Positions 9,061 to 18,422 of a DNA stretch of 64,000 nt are shown here, piece after piece. The notes beneath the pieces are model-generated. The model was not told where the DNA came from and did not search any database. It saw nothing but the letters and a program-made list of their open reading frames with translations. Location of the stretch: NCBI GenBank assembly GCA_913777945.1, contig CAJYTY010000012.1:47592-111591 (forward strand), written 5' to 3'. The position numbers and the translations under genes were made by a program. The stretch comes from an uncultured Acinetobacter sp. (GTDB taxonomy: Bacteria > Pseudomonadota > Gammaproteobacteria > Pseudomonadales > Moraxellaceae). Numbering within the stretch: position 1 is the stretch's first letter; each line of letters starts with the position of its first letter.

Positions 9061-10161
9061 CTAAATCAACGCCAGATAGGCCTGTGTAATGGCATCCAAG
9101 CCATAGACCTGTTCTGGATGTTGAGCCCGATCTGTCTGAATATCGCCCTGTAAAACATTAAATAGTGCATCGCTCAGTGCCACCTGATCCTGATTGGGCA
9201 CCAAAACACCATAGCGCCCCTGCTCCAAAATTTCACTCGGCCCACTCGGACAATCGGTCGACACAATATTGAGCTTTAAAGCCAATGCCTGAATCAGCGC
9301 ACCGGGTAATCCTTCCCATTTTGAGCTCATCACATACACATCGGCCTTGGCCATGTATGCAAATGGATTGGCACGAAAGCCCGGCAGTGCCACATATTGT
9401 TGAAGTCCTAGAGTATGAATCAAGCTCTCTAACTCAGCGCGCTGCTCACCTTCGCCCAGAATGAAGAGATGTGCCGGCGTGCGCTGGATCAGCTGAGCAA
9501 ACGCATGCAGCAACAGCGGATAATTTTTGGCTTCGGTTAATCGCCCAGCCGCCACAATCACAGGTATGCTACGCTCGGGCTGAAACCAAGGCTCTTCAAC
9601 TGCTTCTTGGGCCAGTTGGTATAGCTCCGGCGTAATCACGGGATCGTAAATCACGTGTGTTTTCGGCAAGGCAGTACCCAAATACTGCTGCATATCGTCG
9701 GCCACGCCCTGCGATACCGCAACCAAAACATCACAGCGCTGATACACCCAGCGCATCGCGCTTTGTAATAGCCACTTTTTTAGGCCAGTACGATGTTTTA
9801 AATTCACACTGGCTGTACTGGTTTCGCGGCAAATCAGGCGAGTTTTGATACCCGATAACTGTTTGGCCCAATACACCATAATATTGGTGTGGGTCATGGT
9901 GCTAATCAGCGCATCGGGCTGTACCTGCTTGAGCCATGCCACCAATGGCCGCGTCATGTACTTCACCTGACCACAGGCCAAATCGACCAAATGCACAGCA
10001 GGAGACAACTCGGCTTTGAGTTTGGATTTTTCGCCTGCAAGATTGACCGCAATGACATAAGTTTCCAGTCCGGCATTGGCAAAACCATTGGCCAGCAATA
10101 CCGCGGTACGTTCAGCACCGCCGCCGCCCAAAGTCGGAATGATCAAAGCTACTTTTTTCAT
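9061..10161 (-). CDS. GT4-family glycosyltransferase
   Basis: 366-aa GT-B glycosyltransferase: KVALIIPTLGGGGAERTAV at the N-terminus, VAAGRLTEAKNYPLLL at the start of the donor domain and SSKWEGLPGALIQALALK as the EX7E-type donor motif. Overall it resembles GalNAc/GlcNAc-transferring GT4 enzymes such as PglJ/PglH, but donor specificity is not readable. The ATG overlaps the stop of the upstream flippase gene as ATGA; 12 nt separate it from the next glycosyltransferase gene. Confidence 0.85.
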   Translation of the reverse strand: MKKVALIIPTLGGGGAERTAVLLANGFANAGLETYVIAVNLAGEKSKLKAELSPAVHLVDLACGQVKYMTRPLVAWLKQVQPDALISTMTHTNIMVYWAKQLSGIKTRLICRETSTASVNLKHRTGLKKWLLQSAMRWVYQRCDVLVAVSQGVADDMQQYLGTALPKTHVIYDPVITPELYQLAQEAVEEPWFQPERSIPVIVAAGRLTEAKNYPLLLHAFAQLIQRTPAHLFILGEGEQRAELESLIHTLGLQQYVALPGFRANPFAYMAKADVYVMSSKWEGLPGALIQALALKLNIVSTDCPSGPSEILEQGRYGVLVPNQDQVALSDALFNVLQGDIQTDRAQHPEQVYGLDAITQAYLALI

Positions 10162-11453
10162 TGCGGACGTTTCCTATACAGCACAATGTGCGTGAGTAAA
10201 TACACAGCCGATACCAGATACACCAGCATCAAGGCCCAGCCTAGGCTTTCTATGCCCTTGCCTAAATACACAATCCAGTAGGCACCCGACAAAAAAAACA
10301 AGACCAGTGAAATGAGATTGCCGAGCACAAAAATACGCGAAATCCGTAACGATACCACAAGCCTCGACAGCAGCACACACGGCACATAAAATGGAATATA
10401 CAGCAGCAAGTATTTTAAAATATAGGCCACCTGTACCGTGCTTTCGGCACTAAAGCGACCACGCTCGAACACCAGCGCGACAATAGGCTCTACAAAAAAA
10501 TATATCGGCAACAGCAACAGCGCAAACACCACAAAGCTCAAAGCCGCCAGCTTCAATCCTTCGCGAATTCCGTGGGTAGAGTCTTTTACAATCTGCTCCG
10601 CAATATGCGGGAACAACACCGAATTAATGATAATCCCCACCAGCATCAGGCCCGTAGACACCAGTTTGGTGGCATAGTTCAAACTCGCCACCTGCCCATC
10701 GCCTAAATAACCCGCCAGATAATTTGAAATGACTGGTAATAAACCCAAAATTGCCGATGAAAACACAATCCAGAAAAAATCTTGAATCAACGGCCGATGC
10801 TTATAAAAGAGCGCGCTACGCGGGCGCTGCCACTGAAACGCGATCTGCCGCCGTAAGGTCAGATACTGCCCCGTCAAACGTAGCCCAAAGCCCAAATACC
10901 AGCCGCAGGTGAGCAAAAGTGCCGCAGGAATCTGCTGAATGCTGAGTAGCACAATGGTGCCCAAAGGAATAAATAGCGAAAATAGATTGTTGATCAGGCT
11001 GCGTTTTTCGGCATTTAGAATGCTGTCAAAATAAGAGGTCAGACCTTGTACCACAATCATTGGCGCAAGCAGCAGGCCTATGGTGATGATTTGCTGATTT
11101 TTTTCGGGTGTGGCATGCAAAAAAAATGGCTGTAACAACACACTATATGCCACGCAAACCCCACTGAGCAGCACTAAAAACAGCAGGTTCAGCCCCATCA
11201 TTTCGGAGAAGAACAGCGCTTGCGCCTGCTCAGCCTTGGCCTGCAAATAGGCAGGCATAATGGTGGCATTGATGGATGAGCCGTATAAACTGACCAGATA
11301 CAGCGGAACGCTTAAGGCCAGATAAAACACGTCAATTTGACTGGATACCCCAAAGTGATAGGCCACCAGCATTTCTTTGACAAAGCCGAATGCACTAACA
11401 GCCAGACCAATTAAGAGTACCAGTGCAGACGACGACAGAAGCTTTTTATACAT
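10158..11453 (-). CDS. MurJ/MVF-type polysaccharide flippase
   Basis: Multi-pass inner membrane protein of about 431 aa, 12-14 hydrophobic segments, predicted to flip an undecaprenyl-linked oligosaccharide. FGFVKEMLVAYHFG near the N-terminus and LVFERGRFSAEST in the C-terminal half match MurJ landmarks better than the Wzx/PST pattern. The true murJ of this genome is at 31684-33231. A GTG at 11483 would overlap the epimerase; the ATG at 11451-11453 lies 5 nt after that stop and gives a sensible N-terminus. Its place between sugar-nucleotide and glycosyltransferase genes indicates a dedicated glycan flippase. The substrate is unknown. Confidence 0.8.
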   Translation of the reverse strand: MYKKLLSSSALVLLIGLAVSAFGFVKEMLVAYHFGVSSQIDVFYLALSVPLYLVSLYGSSINATIMPAYLQAKAEQAQALFFSEMMGLNLLFLVLLSGVCVAYSVLLQPFFLHATPEKNQQIITIGLLLAPMIVVQGLTSYFDSILNAEKRSLINNLFSLFIPLGTIVLLSIQQIPAALLLTCGWYLGFGLRLTGQYLTLRRQIAFQWQRPRSALFYKHRPLIQDFFWIVFSSAILGLLPVISNYLAGYLGDGQVASLNYATKLVSTGLMLVGIIINSVLFPHIAEQIVKDSTHGIREGLKLAALSFVVFALLLLPIYFFVEPIVALVFERGRFSAESTVQVAYILKYLLLYIPFYVPCVLLSRLVVSLRISRIFVLGNLISLVLFFLSGAYWIVYLGKGIESLGWALMLVYLVSAVYLLTHIVLYRKRPQ

Positions 11454-11458
11454 TGAAA

Positions 11459-12484
11459 TCAGGTTAAATCCTGCACATACCACTGCATGGCCTGTTCAAT
11501 ACCCTGTGCAAATTTATGTGTCGGTACATAACCCAGCAAGTGACTAATTTTGGAGATATCCGCTTGAGAGTGTCTTACATCTCCTGCACGGAACTCCCGA
11601 TGTACCTCATCTTTTGCGTATTGCACCTGATTATTCGCAAGTGCATTACGAATTGCCTCAAACAACTGATTGAGCGTGGTACGGTCACCAACTGCCACGT
11701 TGTACACCTGATTCTTGGCCGCTTCTGATGAGGTGGTTGCAGCCAACAGATTGGCTTGTACCGTATTTTCAATAAAGCAGAAATCGCGACTGGTTTCGCC
11801 ATCACCATTGATAAACACGTCTTGGCCCTGAATCATGGCTGCGGTCCATTTTGGAATAACCGCCGCATAGGCACCATTTGGATCTTGGCGCTGACCAAAG
11901 ACGTTAAAATAACGCAGGCCGATACACTCAAAGCCATAACTACGTGCAAAGACATCGGCATAGATTTCATTGACATACTTGGTAACCGCATAGGGTGAAA
12001 GCGGCTTGCCAATATTGTCTTCAACTTTAGGTAATGCGGGGTGATCACCATAGGTAGAGCTACTGGCAGCATAGGTAAAGCTTTTCACCTGCGCATCTCG
12101 AGCCGCGACCAACATATTTAAAAAGCCGCCAATATTGACACTATTGGTGGTAATCGGATCGTCTAATGAACGTGGTACAGAACCGAGTGCAGCCTGATGC
12201 AAAACGTAATCGACGCCCGCACATGCCGCATGACAGGTGTGCAGATCGCAAATATCACCTTCAATAAAACGAAAATTGGCCCATTGTTCAGCGCTGACCA
12301 AGCCTTGAACTTCATCTAAATTGTGCTGATGCCCTGTGGCAAAGTTATCTAGCCCCACCACACGCTGATTTAATTTCAGCAAGGTTTCAAGCAGATTTGA
12401 ACCAATAAAACCTGCAACCCCTGTCACCAACCATGTGCTGGGTGTCGCTTTGAGCGACGTACACAGATCTTGATAAGCCGTCAT
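11459..12484 (-). CDS. tviC: UDP-N-acetylglucosamine 4-epimerase (WbpP/TviC type)
   Basis: Extended SDR enzyme interconverting UDP-GlcNAc and UDP-GalNAc (or the corresponding uronic acids). The NAD-binding motif [11 protein letters not shown] is near residue 20, followed by [23 protein letters not shown] and the catalytic YAVTK. The length (~341 aa) fits WbpP/TviC rather than the shorter GalE. The ATG at 12482-12484 is chosen over a GTG at 12508 because it has a GGAGAG site 7-8 nt upstream. It follows the UDP-GalNAc dehydrogenase gene, so the pair should provide UDP-GalNAc and UDP-GalNAcA. Confidence 0.88.
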   Translation of the reverse strand: MTAYQDLCTSLKATPSTWLVTGVAGFIGSNLLETLLKLNQRVVGLDNFATGHQHNLDEVQGLVSAEQWANFRFIEGDICDLHTCHAACAGVDYVLHQAALGSVPRSLDDPITTNSVNIGGFLNMLVAARDAQVKSFTYAASSSTYGDHPALPKVEDNIGKPLSPYAVTKYVNEIYADVFARSYGFECIGLRYFNVFGQRQDPNGAYAAVIPKWTAAMIQGQDVFINGDGETSRDFCFIENTVQANLLAATTSSEAAKNQVYNVAVGDRTTLNQLFEAIRNALANNQVQYAKDEVHREFRAGDVRHSQADISKISHLLGYVPTHKFAQGIEQAMQWYVQDLT

Positions 12485-12514
12485 GATGATCTCTCCACTT
12501 AACCGCACTACAAC

Positions 12515-13807
12515 TTACAACCGGATATCCGACTGCGCATGATCCAGTACATATTTTAAATCGTAGACCACATGATTGGCACGTCCTAATGCATGAATTG
12601 CTTCACTGCCCATGGCTTTAAACTGATCATGGGCGACCGCTAAAATAATCGCATCGTAACGACCTTGCTCAGGCTGGGCCACCAGATCAATCGCGTATTC
12701 ATGACGCGTTTCTTCAGCATCTGCCCACGGGTCGTAAATATCGACCTGCATATTGAAGTCTTTTAGCTCCGTCACGATATCGACAATTTTGGTATTACGA
12801 ATATCGGGACAGTTTTCTTTAAAGGTCAGGCCCAAAATCAGTACCTTGGCATCTTCAATCTGGATGCGCTTTTTGTTCATGGTTTTGATCAGCTGATTGG
12901 CCACATACATGCTCATGTTGTCGTTTAAACGACGGCCTGCCAGTATAATTTCAGGGTGATACCCAATGGCCTGTGCCTTGTGGGTCAGGTAATACGGATC
13001 GACCCCGATACAGTGCCCCCCAACCAAGCCCGGACGAAACGGTAAAAAGTTCCATTTGGTGCCTGCGGCTTTGAGTACTGCTTCGGTGTCGATGCCCATT
13101 TTATTAAAAATAATCGCCAATTCATTAATCAGGGCAATATTGACATCACGCTGGGTGTTTTCAATAACCTTGGCTGCCTCGGCCACCTTAATGCTTGGTG
13201 CCTTATGGGTGCCAGCTTCAATAATCAATTGATACACCGCATCGACGTAATCTGCAATTTCAGGGGTAGAACCCGCCGTGATTTTTAAAATATTGGTCAC
13301 ACGGTGCGCTTTATCGCCAGGATTGATACGCTCGGGGCTATAACCCGCAAAAAAATCCTGATTAAAGCTTAAACCCGACACTTGCTCTAAAATCGGCACG
13401 CACACATCTTCGGTTGCGCCCGGAAATACCGTCGACTCATACACCACCACATCGCCTTTTTTAAGTGCGCGACCAATGGTTTGTGACGCTTTGATGAGCG
13501 GTGTGAGGTCGGGCTGTTTAAACTGGTCAATCGGGGTAGGTACAGTCACAATAAAGAAATTACAATCTTGCAAATCTGAGACATCGCACGAATAGTGCAA
13601 ATGCTTGGCCTGTTGCAGCTCGTCTGCACTGACCTCAAGCGTATGGTCTTGCCCCTGCTGTAGCTCGCTGATGCGTTTTTGATAGATATCAAACCCGACT
13701 ACAGCAACATGCTTGCCAAACTCGACGGCCAGCGGTAAGCCCACATAGCCCAAACCAATGATAGCAATACGAAGATTTTGAAGATCTAGAGGCATGCAAG
13801 ACGACAT
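12515..13807 (-). CDS. tviB: UDP-N-acetyl-D-galactosamine/glucosamine 6-dehydrogenase (TviB/WbpO type)
   Basis: Oxidises C6 of a UDP-N-acetylhexosamine to the uronic acid with two NAD+. The 430-aa chain has the N-terminal Rossmann motif [12 protein letters not shown] (~15-27), [21 protein letters not shown], and the catalytic cysteine C266 in [11 protein letters not shown], followed by the C-terminal Rossmann-like domain ([17 protein letters not shown]). The sequence is of the Vi-antigen TviB/WbpO branch, most likely giving UDP-GalNAcA with the neighbouring epimerase. It is the first gene of the second leftward operon. The ATG at 13807 is used; an ATG four codons in is also possible, neither with a clear ribosome site. 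Confidence 0.9.
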   Translation of the reverse strand: MSSCMPLDLQNLRIAIIGLGYVGLPLAVEFGKHVAVVGFDIYQKRISELQQGQDHTLEVSADELQQAKHLHYSCDVSDLQDCNFFIVTVPTPIDQFKQPDLTPLIKASQTIGRALKKGDVVVYESTVFPGATEDVCVPILEQVSGLSFNQDFFAGYSPERINPGDKAHRVTNILKITAGSTPEIADYVDAVYQLIIEAGTHKAPSIKVAEAAKVIENTQRDVNIALINELAIIFNKMGIDTEAVLKAAGTKWNFLPFRPGLVGGHCIGVDPYYLTHKAQAIGYHPEIILAGRRLNDNMSMYVANQLIKTMNKKRIQIEDAKVLILGLTFKENCPDIRNTKIVDIVTELKDFNMQVDIYDPWADAEETRHEYAIDLVAQPEQGRYDAIILAVAHDQFKAMGSEAIHALGRANHVVYDLKYVLDHAQSDIRL

Positions 13808-14071
13808 AAACGTTGATTATTCTGTGAATAGATGCAGTTATTCTACAACATTCTCCCTATCGGAATGTGTCATTTTTTTCGTTATACTTTTATTAGAGAT
13901 TTTTAATAATAACAAGAAATATAAAGCAGAATTTACAATTGCGAAGCAAAGCACTTTTTTGTAAATCTACGTAAATTTAATTACAATCAACATAAAAATA
14001 TTTTTAAAAATTAATATCTTAACAATGTTAATATATGTAAAATAAAAATCAATAAAGTATAGGGTTACTTT

Positions 14072-14455
14072 ATGATTATAGAGGGTTTCGCATTGAAAGC
14101 TGAATTTGAGTTTTTGATAAAATTGACACAGTCCAATTCTCTGGATGTGAGATTAGCTGCAATCGGTGCGATAGCCAAAACCACCGAGCATAAAGCATTT
14201 GTAATTAGTACCTTATCTAACATCATCAAATTTGGTAGTGCACAAGAAAAATGTGCAGCAATTCAGGCACTCGGTGAGCTAGGAAGCCAAGATGCGATAA
14301 GCATTTTGGTAGATGAAATACAAACCCCAAATAACCACTCTATTAAAAAATTAGCTATAACTGCTTTGGGTGAGGCGATAAAAAATATGGAGGTAAATGA
14401 ATTACAAGAGGACAAAACAGGCCATGAACAAAAACTAAGATTAAGAGTTATGTAG
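14072..14455 (+). CDS. small HEAT-repeat protein, function unknown
   Basis: 127-aa soluble protein built of short alpha-helical HEAT (PBS-lyase-like) repeats: SNSLDVRLAAIGAIAK, SAQEKCAAIQALGELG and NHSIKKLAITALGEAIK are three clear helical units. There is no signal peptide and no catalytic motif, so a protein-binding role is the most that can be said. The ATG at 14072 is weakly supported. An in-frame TTG at 14093 has AGAGGG 8 nt upstream and would begin at KAEFEF. It lies alone between the divergent sugar-dehydrogenase operon and manC, an unusual cargo for a polysaccharide locus. Confidence 0.65.
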   Translation: MIIEGFALKAEFEFLIKLTQSNSLDVRLAAIGAIAKTTEHKAFVISTLSNIIKFGSAQEKCAAIQALGELGSQDAISILVDEIQTPNNHSIKKLAITALGEAIKNMEVNELQEDKTGHEQKLRLRVM

Positions 14456-14520
14456 GTATTACTTGCCTAATCAATTGTAAGATCAAAGTAAGTATTACTT
14501 ACAACAAACCACTAAGTGGT
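14453..14520. repeat. cluster of short inverted repeats after the HEAT gene
   Basis: Three palindromes follow in 68 bp: 14453-14469 (TAGG ... CCTA around TATTACTTG, starting at the stop codon), 14488-14502 (GTAAGTATTACTTAC, perfect) and 14508-14520 (ACCACTAAGTGGT). The first two share the 9-mer GTATTACTT at a spacing of 36 bp. No T-run follows any of them, so they look more like protein sites than a terminator. They precede manC. Confidence 0.45.
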
Positions 14521-14615
14521 ACCTCATATTATTAGAATAATAAGATTCCTAAACAGCAATAATTCGTGTATATCTATGCGTGTATTTAGGTACATATATC
14601 AATTATAGGTTTAAC

Positions 14616-16034
14616 ATGACAACTAAAATCTTACCTGTCATTATGGCAGGTGGTAGCGGCACCCGCTTATGGCCTTTGTCACGCACACAATATCCGAAAC
14701 AATTTTTAAAACTCTCTCCAGATGGCTACACGTTATTACAAGCCACCCTTTTACGTTTAAAAAATCTTGATTGTGCAGACCCAATTTTGATCTGTAACGA
14801 AGAACATCGCTTTTTGGCCGCAGAGCAAATGCGCGAAATTGGCATAACCGCCAAAATTATTTTGGAGCCTGAAGGTAGAAACACAGCGCCCGCGATTACG
14901 CTGGCGGCACTGTACCAGACCCAACAAGCAAAAGACTCAGATACCATCATGCTGGTGTTGGCAGCAGATCATGTCATTACTGAGCAAGCGCAATTTGAAC
15001 ACAGTATTATGCAAGCGCTAGAACTTGCAAAACACGACAAACTGGTCACCTTTGGTATTGTGCCTACACATGCCGAAACCGGCTATGGCTATATCGAAAA
15101 AGGTAATGCAGCGCTCAATGGTTTTCAGGTACAGCGCTTTGTAGAGAAGCCCGATGCCGCCACAGCCGAGCAGTACTTAGAAAGCCAGAAATTTCTGTGG
15201 AACAGCGGCATGTTTATGTTTAAAGCCGATGTTTATTTAAACGAACTACAAAAGTATGCGCAAGATATCTACAGCTCGTGCGTTGCTTCAATGCAAGACA
15301 CCAAAGCAGATCTAGATTTTGTCCGGATTGATAAAGACGCTTTCAAACAGTGCCGTTCTGAATCGATTGACTATGCTGTGATGGAGCAAACCCAAGATGC
15401 CGTGGTGGTGCCACTCGATGCCAACTGGAACGATGTTGGCTCTTGGTCTGCACTTTGGGATATTCAAAATAAAGACGACCAAGGTAATGTGATTCAGGGT
15501 GATGTAATTACTGTAAAAAGCCAAAATAACTATGTGTTTAGCGAAAGCCGTTTGGTGAGTTTACTTGGCGTTGACAATCTGGTCGTGATTGAAACCAAAG
15601 ATGCCATACTGGTTGCAGACAAATCTAAAGTACAAGACATTAAAAAGATTGTTGAAACTATTAAAGAACAAGGCCGTACCGAGCATTTCTGTCACCGTGA
15701 AGTGTACAGACCATGGGGCAAATACGACAGTATTGACCATGCAGAACGCTATCAGGTAAAAAGAATTACAGTGAAACCTGGCCAGAAACTTTCGATCCAG
15801 ATGCACCATCATCGCTCTGAACACTGGATTGTGGTGAATGGCACCGCCAAAATTCATAAAGGAAAAGATTCATTTCTACTGACAGAAAATCAGTCGACTT
15901 ATATCCCTTTAGGCGAGATTCACGCGCTTGAAAATCCAGGTAAAGTTCAGCTAGAACTAATTGAAGTACAATCGGGTTCTTATTTGGGCGAAGACGATAT
16001 TGTAAGATTTGAAGATCTGTACGGTCGTTGTTAA
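14616..16034 (+). CDS. manC: mannose-1-phosphate guanylyltransferase / mannose-6-phosphate isomerase
   Basis: Bifunctional type II enzyme: the C-terminal cupin converts fructose-6-P to mannose-6-P and the N-terminal domain makes GDP-mannose from mannose-1-P. The 472-aa protein has the pyrophosphorylase motif GGSGTRLWPLSR (residues 12-23), FVEKP, and the cupin metal motif QMHHHRSEHW (residues ~395-404). An upstream in-frame start at 14580 exists, but the ATG at 14616 has a TAGG site 8 nt before it and begins at the conserved N-terminus. Transcribed against both flanking operons. The phosphomannomutase step must come from elsewhere, probably the pgm/manB homologue often found beyond galU. Confidence 0.93.
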   Translation: MTTKILPVIMAGGSGTRLWPLSRTQYPKQFLKLSPDGYTLLQATLLRLKNLDCADPILICNEEHRFLAAEQMREIGITAKIILEPEGRNTAPAITLAALYQTQQAKDSDTIMLVLAADHVITEQAQFEHSIMQALELAKHDKLVTFGIVPTHAETGYGYIEKGNAALNGFQVQRFVEKPDAATAEQYLESQKFLWNSGMFMFKADVYLNELQKYAQDIYSSCVASMQDTKADLDFVRIDKDAFKQCRSESIDYAVMEQTQDAVVVPLDANWNDVGSWSALWDIQNKDDQGNVIQGDVITVKSQNNYVFSESRLVSLLGVDNLVVIETKDAILVADKSKVQDIKKIVETIKEQGRTEHFCHREVYRPWGKYDSIDHAERYQVKRITVKPGQKLSIQMHHHRSEHWIVVNGTAKIHKGKDSFLLTENQSTYIPLGEIHALENPGKVQLELIEVQSGSYLGEDDIVRFEDLYGRC

Positions 16035-16048
16035 ACAACAGTTAACCT

Positions 16049-16079
16049 ATTCAAGCCGCGCAAAATGCTCGGCTTGAAT
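16049..16079. terminator. bidirectional terminator between manC and the converging glycosyltransferase
   Basis: Perfect 10-bp stem ATTCAAGCCG / CGGCTTGAAT with an 11-nt loop, 14 nt after the manC stop and 9 nt beyond the stop of the leftward gene. The flanking AATTTT and AGGTTAAC give only a weak T-run on either strand. Confidence 0.7.
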
Positions 16080-16088
16080 AATTTTAAA

Positions 16089-17234
16089 CTATTGCATCGA
16101 TTCTTTTTTAGCAACCCATTTCTGCTGAACATACTGCTCAATTTCAGTGTGAAAGCGCTGATTGGAAAACTTTAAAGCCTGATTACGGCAGTTTTCTGGC
16201 AAAAATAAATCTTGATTTCGCTCAAAATCTTCAACTGCCGTAATCACACTTGAGACTTCCTGCTTATCAAAAAAAGCGCCCGTTGGATTTGCAGAGTGAA
16301 TCGAATTGATGGTTTCTAATGCCCCACCTTTACCAAAAGCAATCACGGGTGTACCGCATGCTTGAGACTCAACAGGTGTAATACCAAAATCTTCTTCCGC
16401 TGCAAATACAAAGGCTTTAGCGCGCTGCATATGATCTTGCATCACGCTGTTCGGTTGATACCCTAAAATTTCGATATTAGATGTCGCTTTAGACTTGATT
16501 TTTTGCATATCTGGGCCATCCCCAATCACGACCAATTTTTTATTGGGCATATGAGAAAAAGCTTCAACAATTAGATCAATTTTCTTATAAGGCACCATAC
16601 GTGAAGCGGTAAAGTAAAAATCATCTTTGTTTTCACGTAGTGTAAAGCGATCTGTGTCGACAGGTGGATAAATCACATCTGCTTCGCGGCCATATACCTT
16701 ATGAATACGACGCGCAATGAATTTGGAGTTTGCAACAAAGTGATCTACCCCATTGGCGGTGCGGTAGTCCCACATCCGAATTTTGTGTAATAACCAACGT
16801 ACAATAATGGCTTTTATGCCCTTGGTGAGCCCTAACTCACGTAAATACTGATGCTGTAAGTCCCATGCATAGCGTATAGGCGAGTGAACATAGCTAATGT
16901 GCAGTTGGTCTGGCCCCGTAAGCACACCTTTGGCTACTGCATGGCTACTCGATAAAATCACATCGTAGGCAGAGACATCTAACTGCTCAATGGCTAAAGG
17001 CATAAATGGAAGATAATTGCGATATTTTGTTTCAGCTTTAGGAAATTTTTGAATAAATGTAGTTTGAGCGTGTTTGCCTAAAAAATGCTGTCGACTTTCA
17101 TCGCTTAAAAAATCAATTACAGCAAACAAGTCTGATTTTGGAAAGACTTTCAGCATTTCACTAATAACTCTTTCTGCTCCTGCATAGGTGACAAGCCAAT
17201 CCGCTACAACTGCTGTGTTAATCTTTTCAGACAT
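16089..17234 (-). CDS. GT4-family glycosyltransferase, mannosyltransferase-like
   Basis: 381-aa GT-B enzyme resembling WbaZ/WbdB-type mannosyltransferases: VVADWLVTYAGAERVISEM at the N-terminus, SYVHSPIRYAWDL, then the donor-side FYFTASRMVPYKKIDL and EEDFGITPVESQACGTPV with the EX7E pair. The match to this group and the adjacent manC suggest GDP-mannose as donor (inference). Last gene of the right-hand leftward operon. GC content is closer to manC than to the AT-rich genes upstream. Confidence 0.82.
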   Translation of the reverse strand: MSEKINTAVVADWLVTYAGAERVISEMLKVFPKSDLFAVIDFLSDESRQHFLGKHAQTTFIQKFPKAETKYRNYLPFMPLAIEQLDVSAYDVILSSSHAVAKGVLTGPDQLHISYVHSPIRYAWDLQHQYLRELGLTKGIKAIIVRWLLHKIRMWDYRTANGVDHFVANSKFIARRIHKVYGREADVIYPPVDTDRFTLRENKDDFYFTASRMVPYKKIDLIVEAFSHMPNKKLVVIGDGPDMQKIKSKATSNIEILGYQPNSVMQDHMQRAKAFVFAAEEDFGITPVESQACGTPVIAFGKGGALETINSIHSANPTGAFFDKQEVSSVITAVEDFERNQDLFLPENCRNQALKFSNQRFHTEIEQYVQQKWVAKKESMQ

Positions 17235-17288
17235 ACATATAATTCCTACATAAATGCATAATATTATTAATTTTTGATAATATAAAAA

Positions 17289-18422
17289 TTAATATTCATC
17301 GTATAAAGATTTTATCTGAGCGCGGTAGAAATCTTTAGAAAAGACAATAGAATCTCTCACTCGATTTATCAATAAATTATGTCTCAAATGTACAGTTATA
17401 ATATAATTTAACTCTTCAAAAGTATTATATGTGTAAGAAACCTCAGTTAGTTCAGCCATTTCTTTCATGCCCCCTAAGTTTCTGACAACGATTGGCAGCC
17501 CCCAAAAAGCAGCCTCAATAATAGAAAGTGGAGCATTTTCATACCAAATAGAAGGAAGAATAAATGCATGACATTTTCTTGATAATTCATATATATAGCT
17601 TTTATCTTTATAACCATGCATAACTATAGTATGGCTTGATTTTTTTGCTAAATCCTGAACATGTTCTAATAAATCACCATCACCCAAAACATGAAGAGTA
17701 ATAGGAAAATCAATTCGCTCAAGATCTATAATTAATTCTATAATTCCTTTTTCCTTTGATAATCTACCAATAAAAATTAAATTTAGTGAATCTAAGCAAG
17801 GAATTGAAACTCTTGATTCTTTTTCTACAGGCAAAGAGCATGGATTTCTTATAACTTTAATTTTATTTTTAATACCATAAACTGACAAAATATTTTTCAT
17901 GAAAAAACTTGGTGCAACAATAGTATCAATTACTTTATGTAAGAATAAAACTCTATATGCTATAAAGAACTGAAGCTTTTTCATTATTGAAATGATCCAG
18001 CCACGATCATCCAATTGATAAAACCAAAATTTTTCTTTCTTCAAATTTGAAAAATTGATTCTTTCGTTATTTTTATAATATTGCATTCCTGAATTTGGGC
18101 AAATTAAATGATAATCATGCGCAGTATAAATCACTTGCAACTTATAAAAAGATTTATAAAAAAATATAGACAACAATATAGCAGGAGATAAATAATGATA
18201 AAAATTATGAAGATGAACAATATCTGGTTTAATTCTATAAAGTTTAACTAATAGTTTTATAAAATTTTTAAAAGAAAATATATAAGAAAATATATTACGC
18301 TTATTATCTGAGACATAACTGTAATTTTCAGTAATACCTTCCATTATAGTCATTGTATCTTTAAAAACCTGCTCAGCTCCACCAGCTTGTAATGAATCGT
18401 TAACATGCAATACTTTTTTCAT
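17289..18422 (-). CDS. GT4-family glycosyltransferase
   Basis: 377-aa glycosyltransferase with KKVLHVNDSLQAGGAEQVF at the N-terminus, YTAHDYHLICPN, LIFIGRLSKEKGIIEL and PSIWYENAPLSIIEAAFWGLP as the donor EX7E-type motif. Strikingly AT-rich with many lysine, isoleucine and asparagine codons, as in the next four upstream genes, which points to acquisition of the cassette from a low-GC source. The start codon shares one base with the wzy stop (TAATG). The donor sugar cannot be told; a role in the wzy-dependent repeat is likely from position. Confidence 0.82.
   Translation of the reverse strand: MKKVLHVNDSLQAGGAEQVFKDTMTIMEGITENYSYVSDNKRNIFSYIFSFKNFIKLLVKLYRIKPDIVHLHNFYHYLSPAILLSIFFYKSFYKLQVIYTAHDYHLICPNSGMQYYKNNERINFSNLKKEKFWFYQLDDRGWIISIMKKLQFFIAYRVLFLHKVIDTIVAPSFFMKNILSVYGIKNKIKVIRNPCSLPVEKESRVSIPCLDSLNLIFIGRLSKEKGIIELIIDLERIDFPITLHVLGDGDLLEHVQDLAKKSSHTIVMHGYKDKSYIYELSRKCHAFILPSIWYENAPLSIIEAAFWGLPIVVRNLGGMKEMAELTEVSYTYNTFEELNYIITVHLRHNLLINRVRDSIVFSKDFYRAQIKSLYDEY

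Noticed and set aside
6821..10161. Three similar GT4 genes as a recent tandem duplication
   Set aside because: The proteins share only family motifs and differ in most other residues, so they are separate glycosyltransferases rather than recent copies.
11454..11483. GTG start for the MurJ-like flippase
   Set aside because: It lies within the epimerase 3' end and adds ten residues not expected before the first membrane segment; the ATG at 11453 is better.
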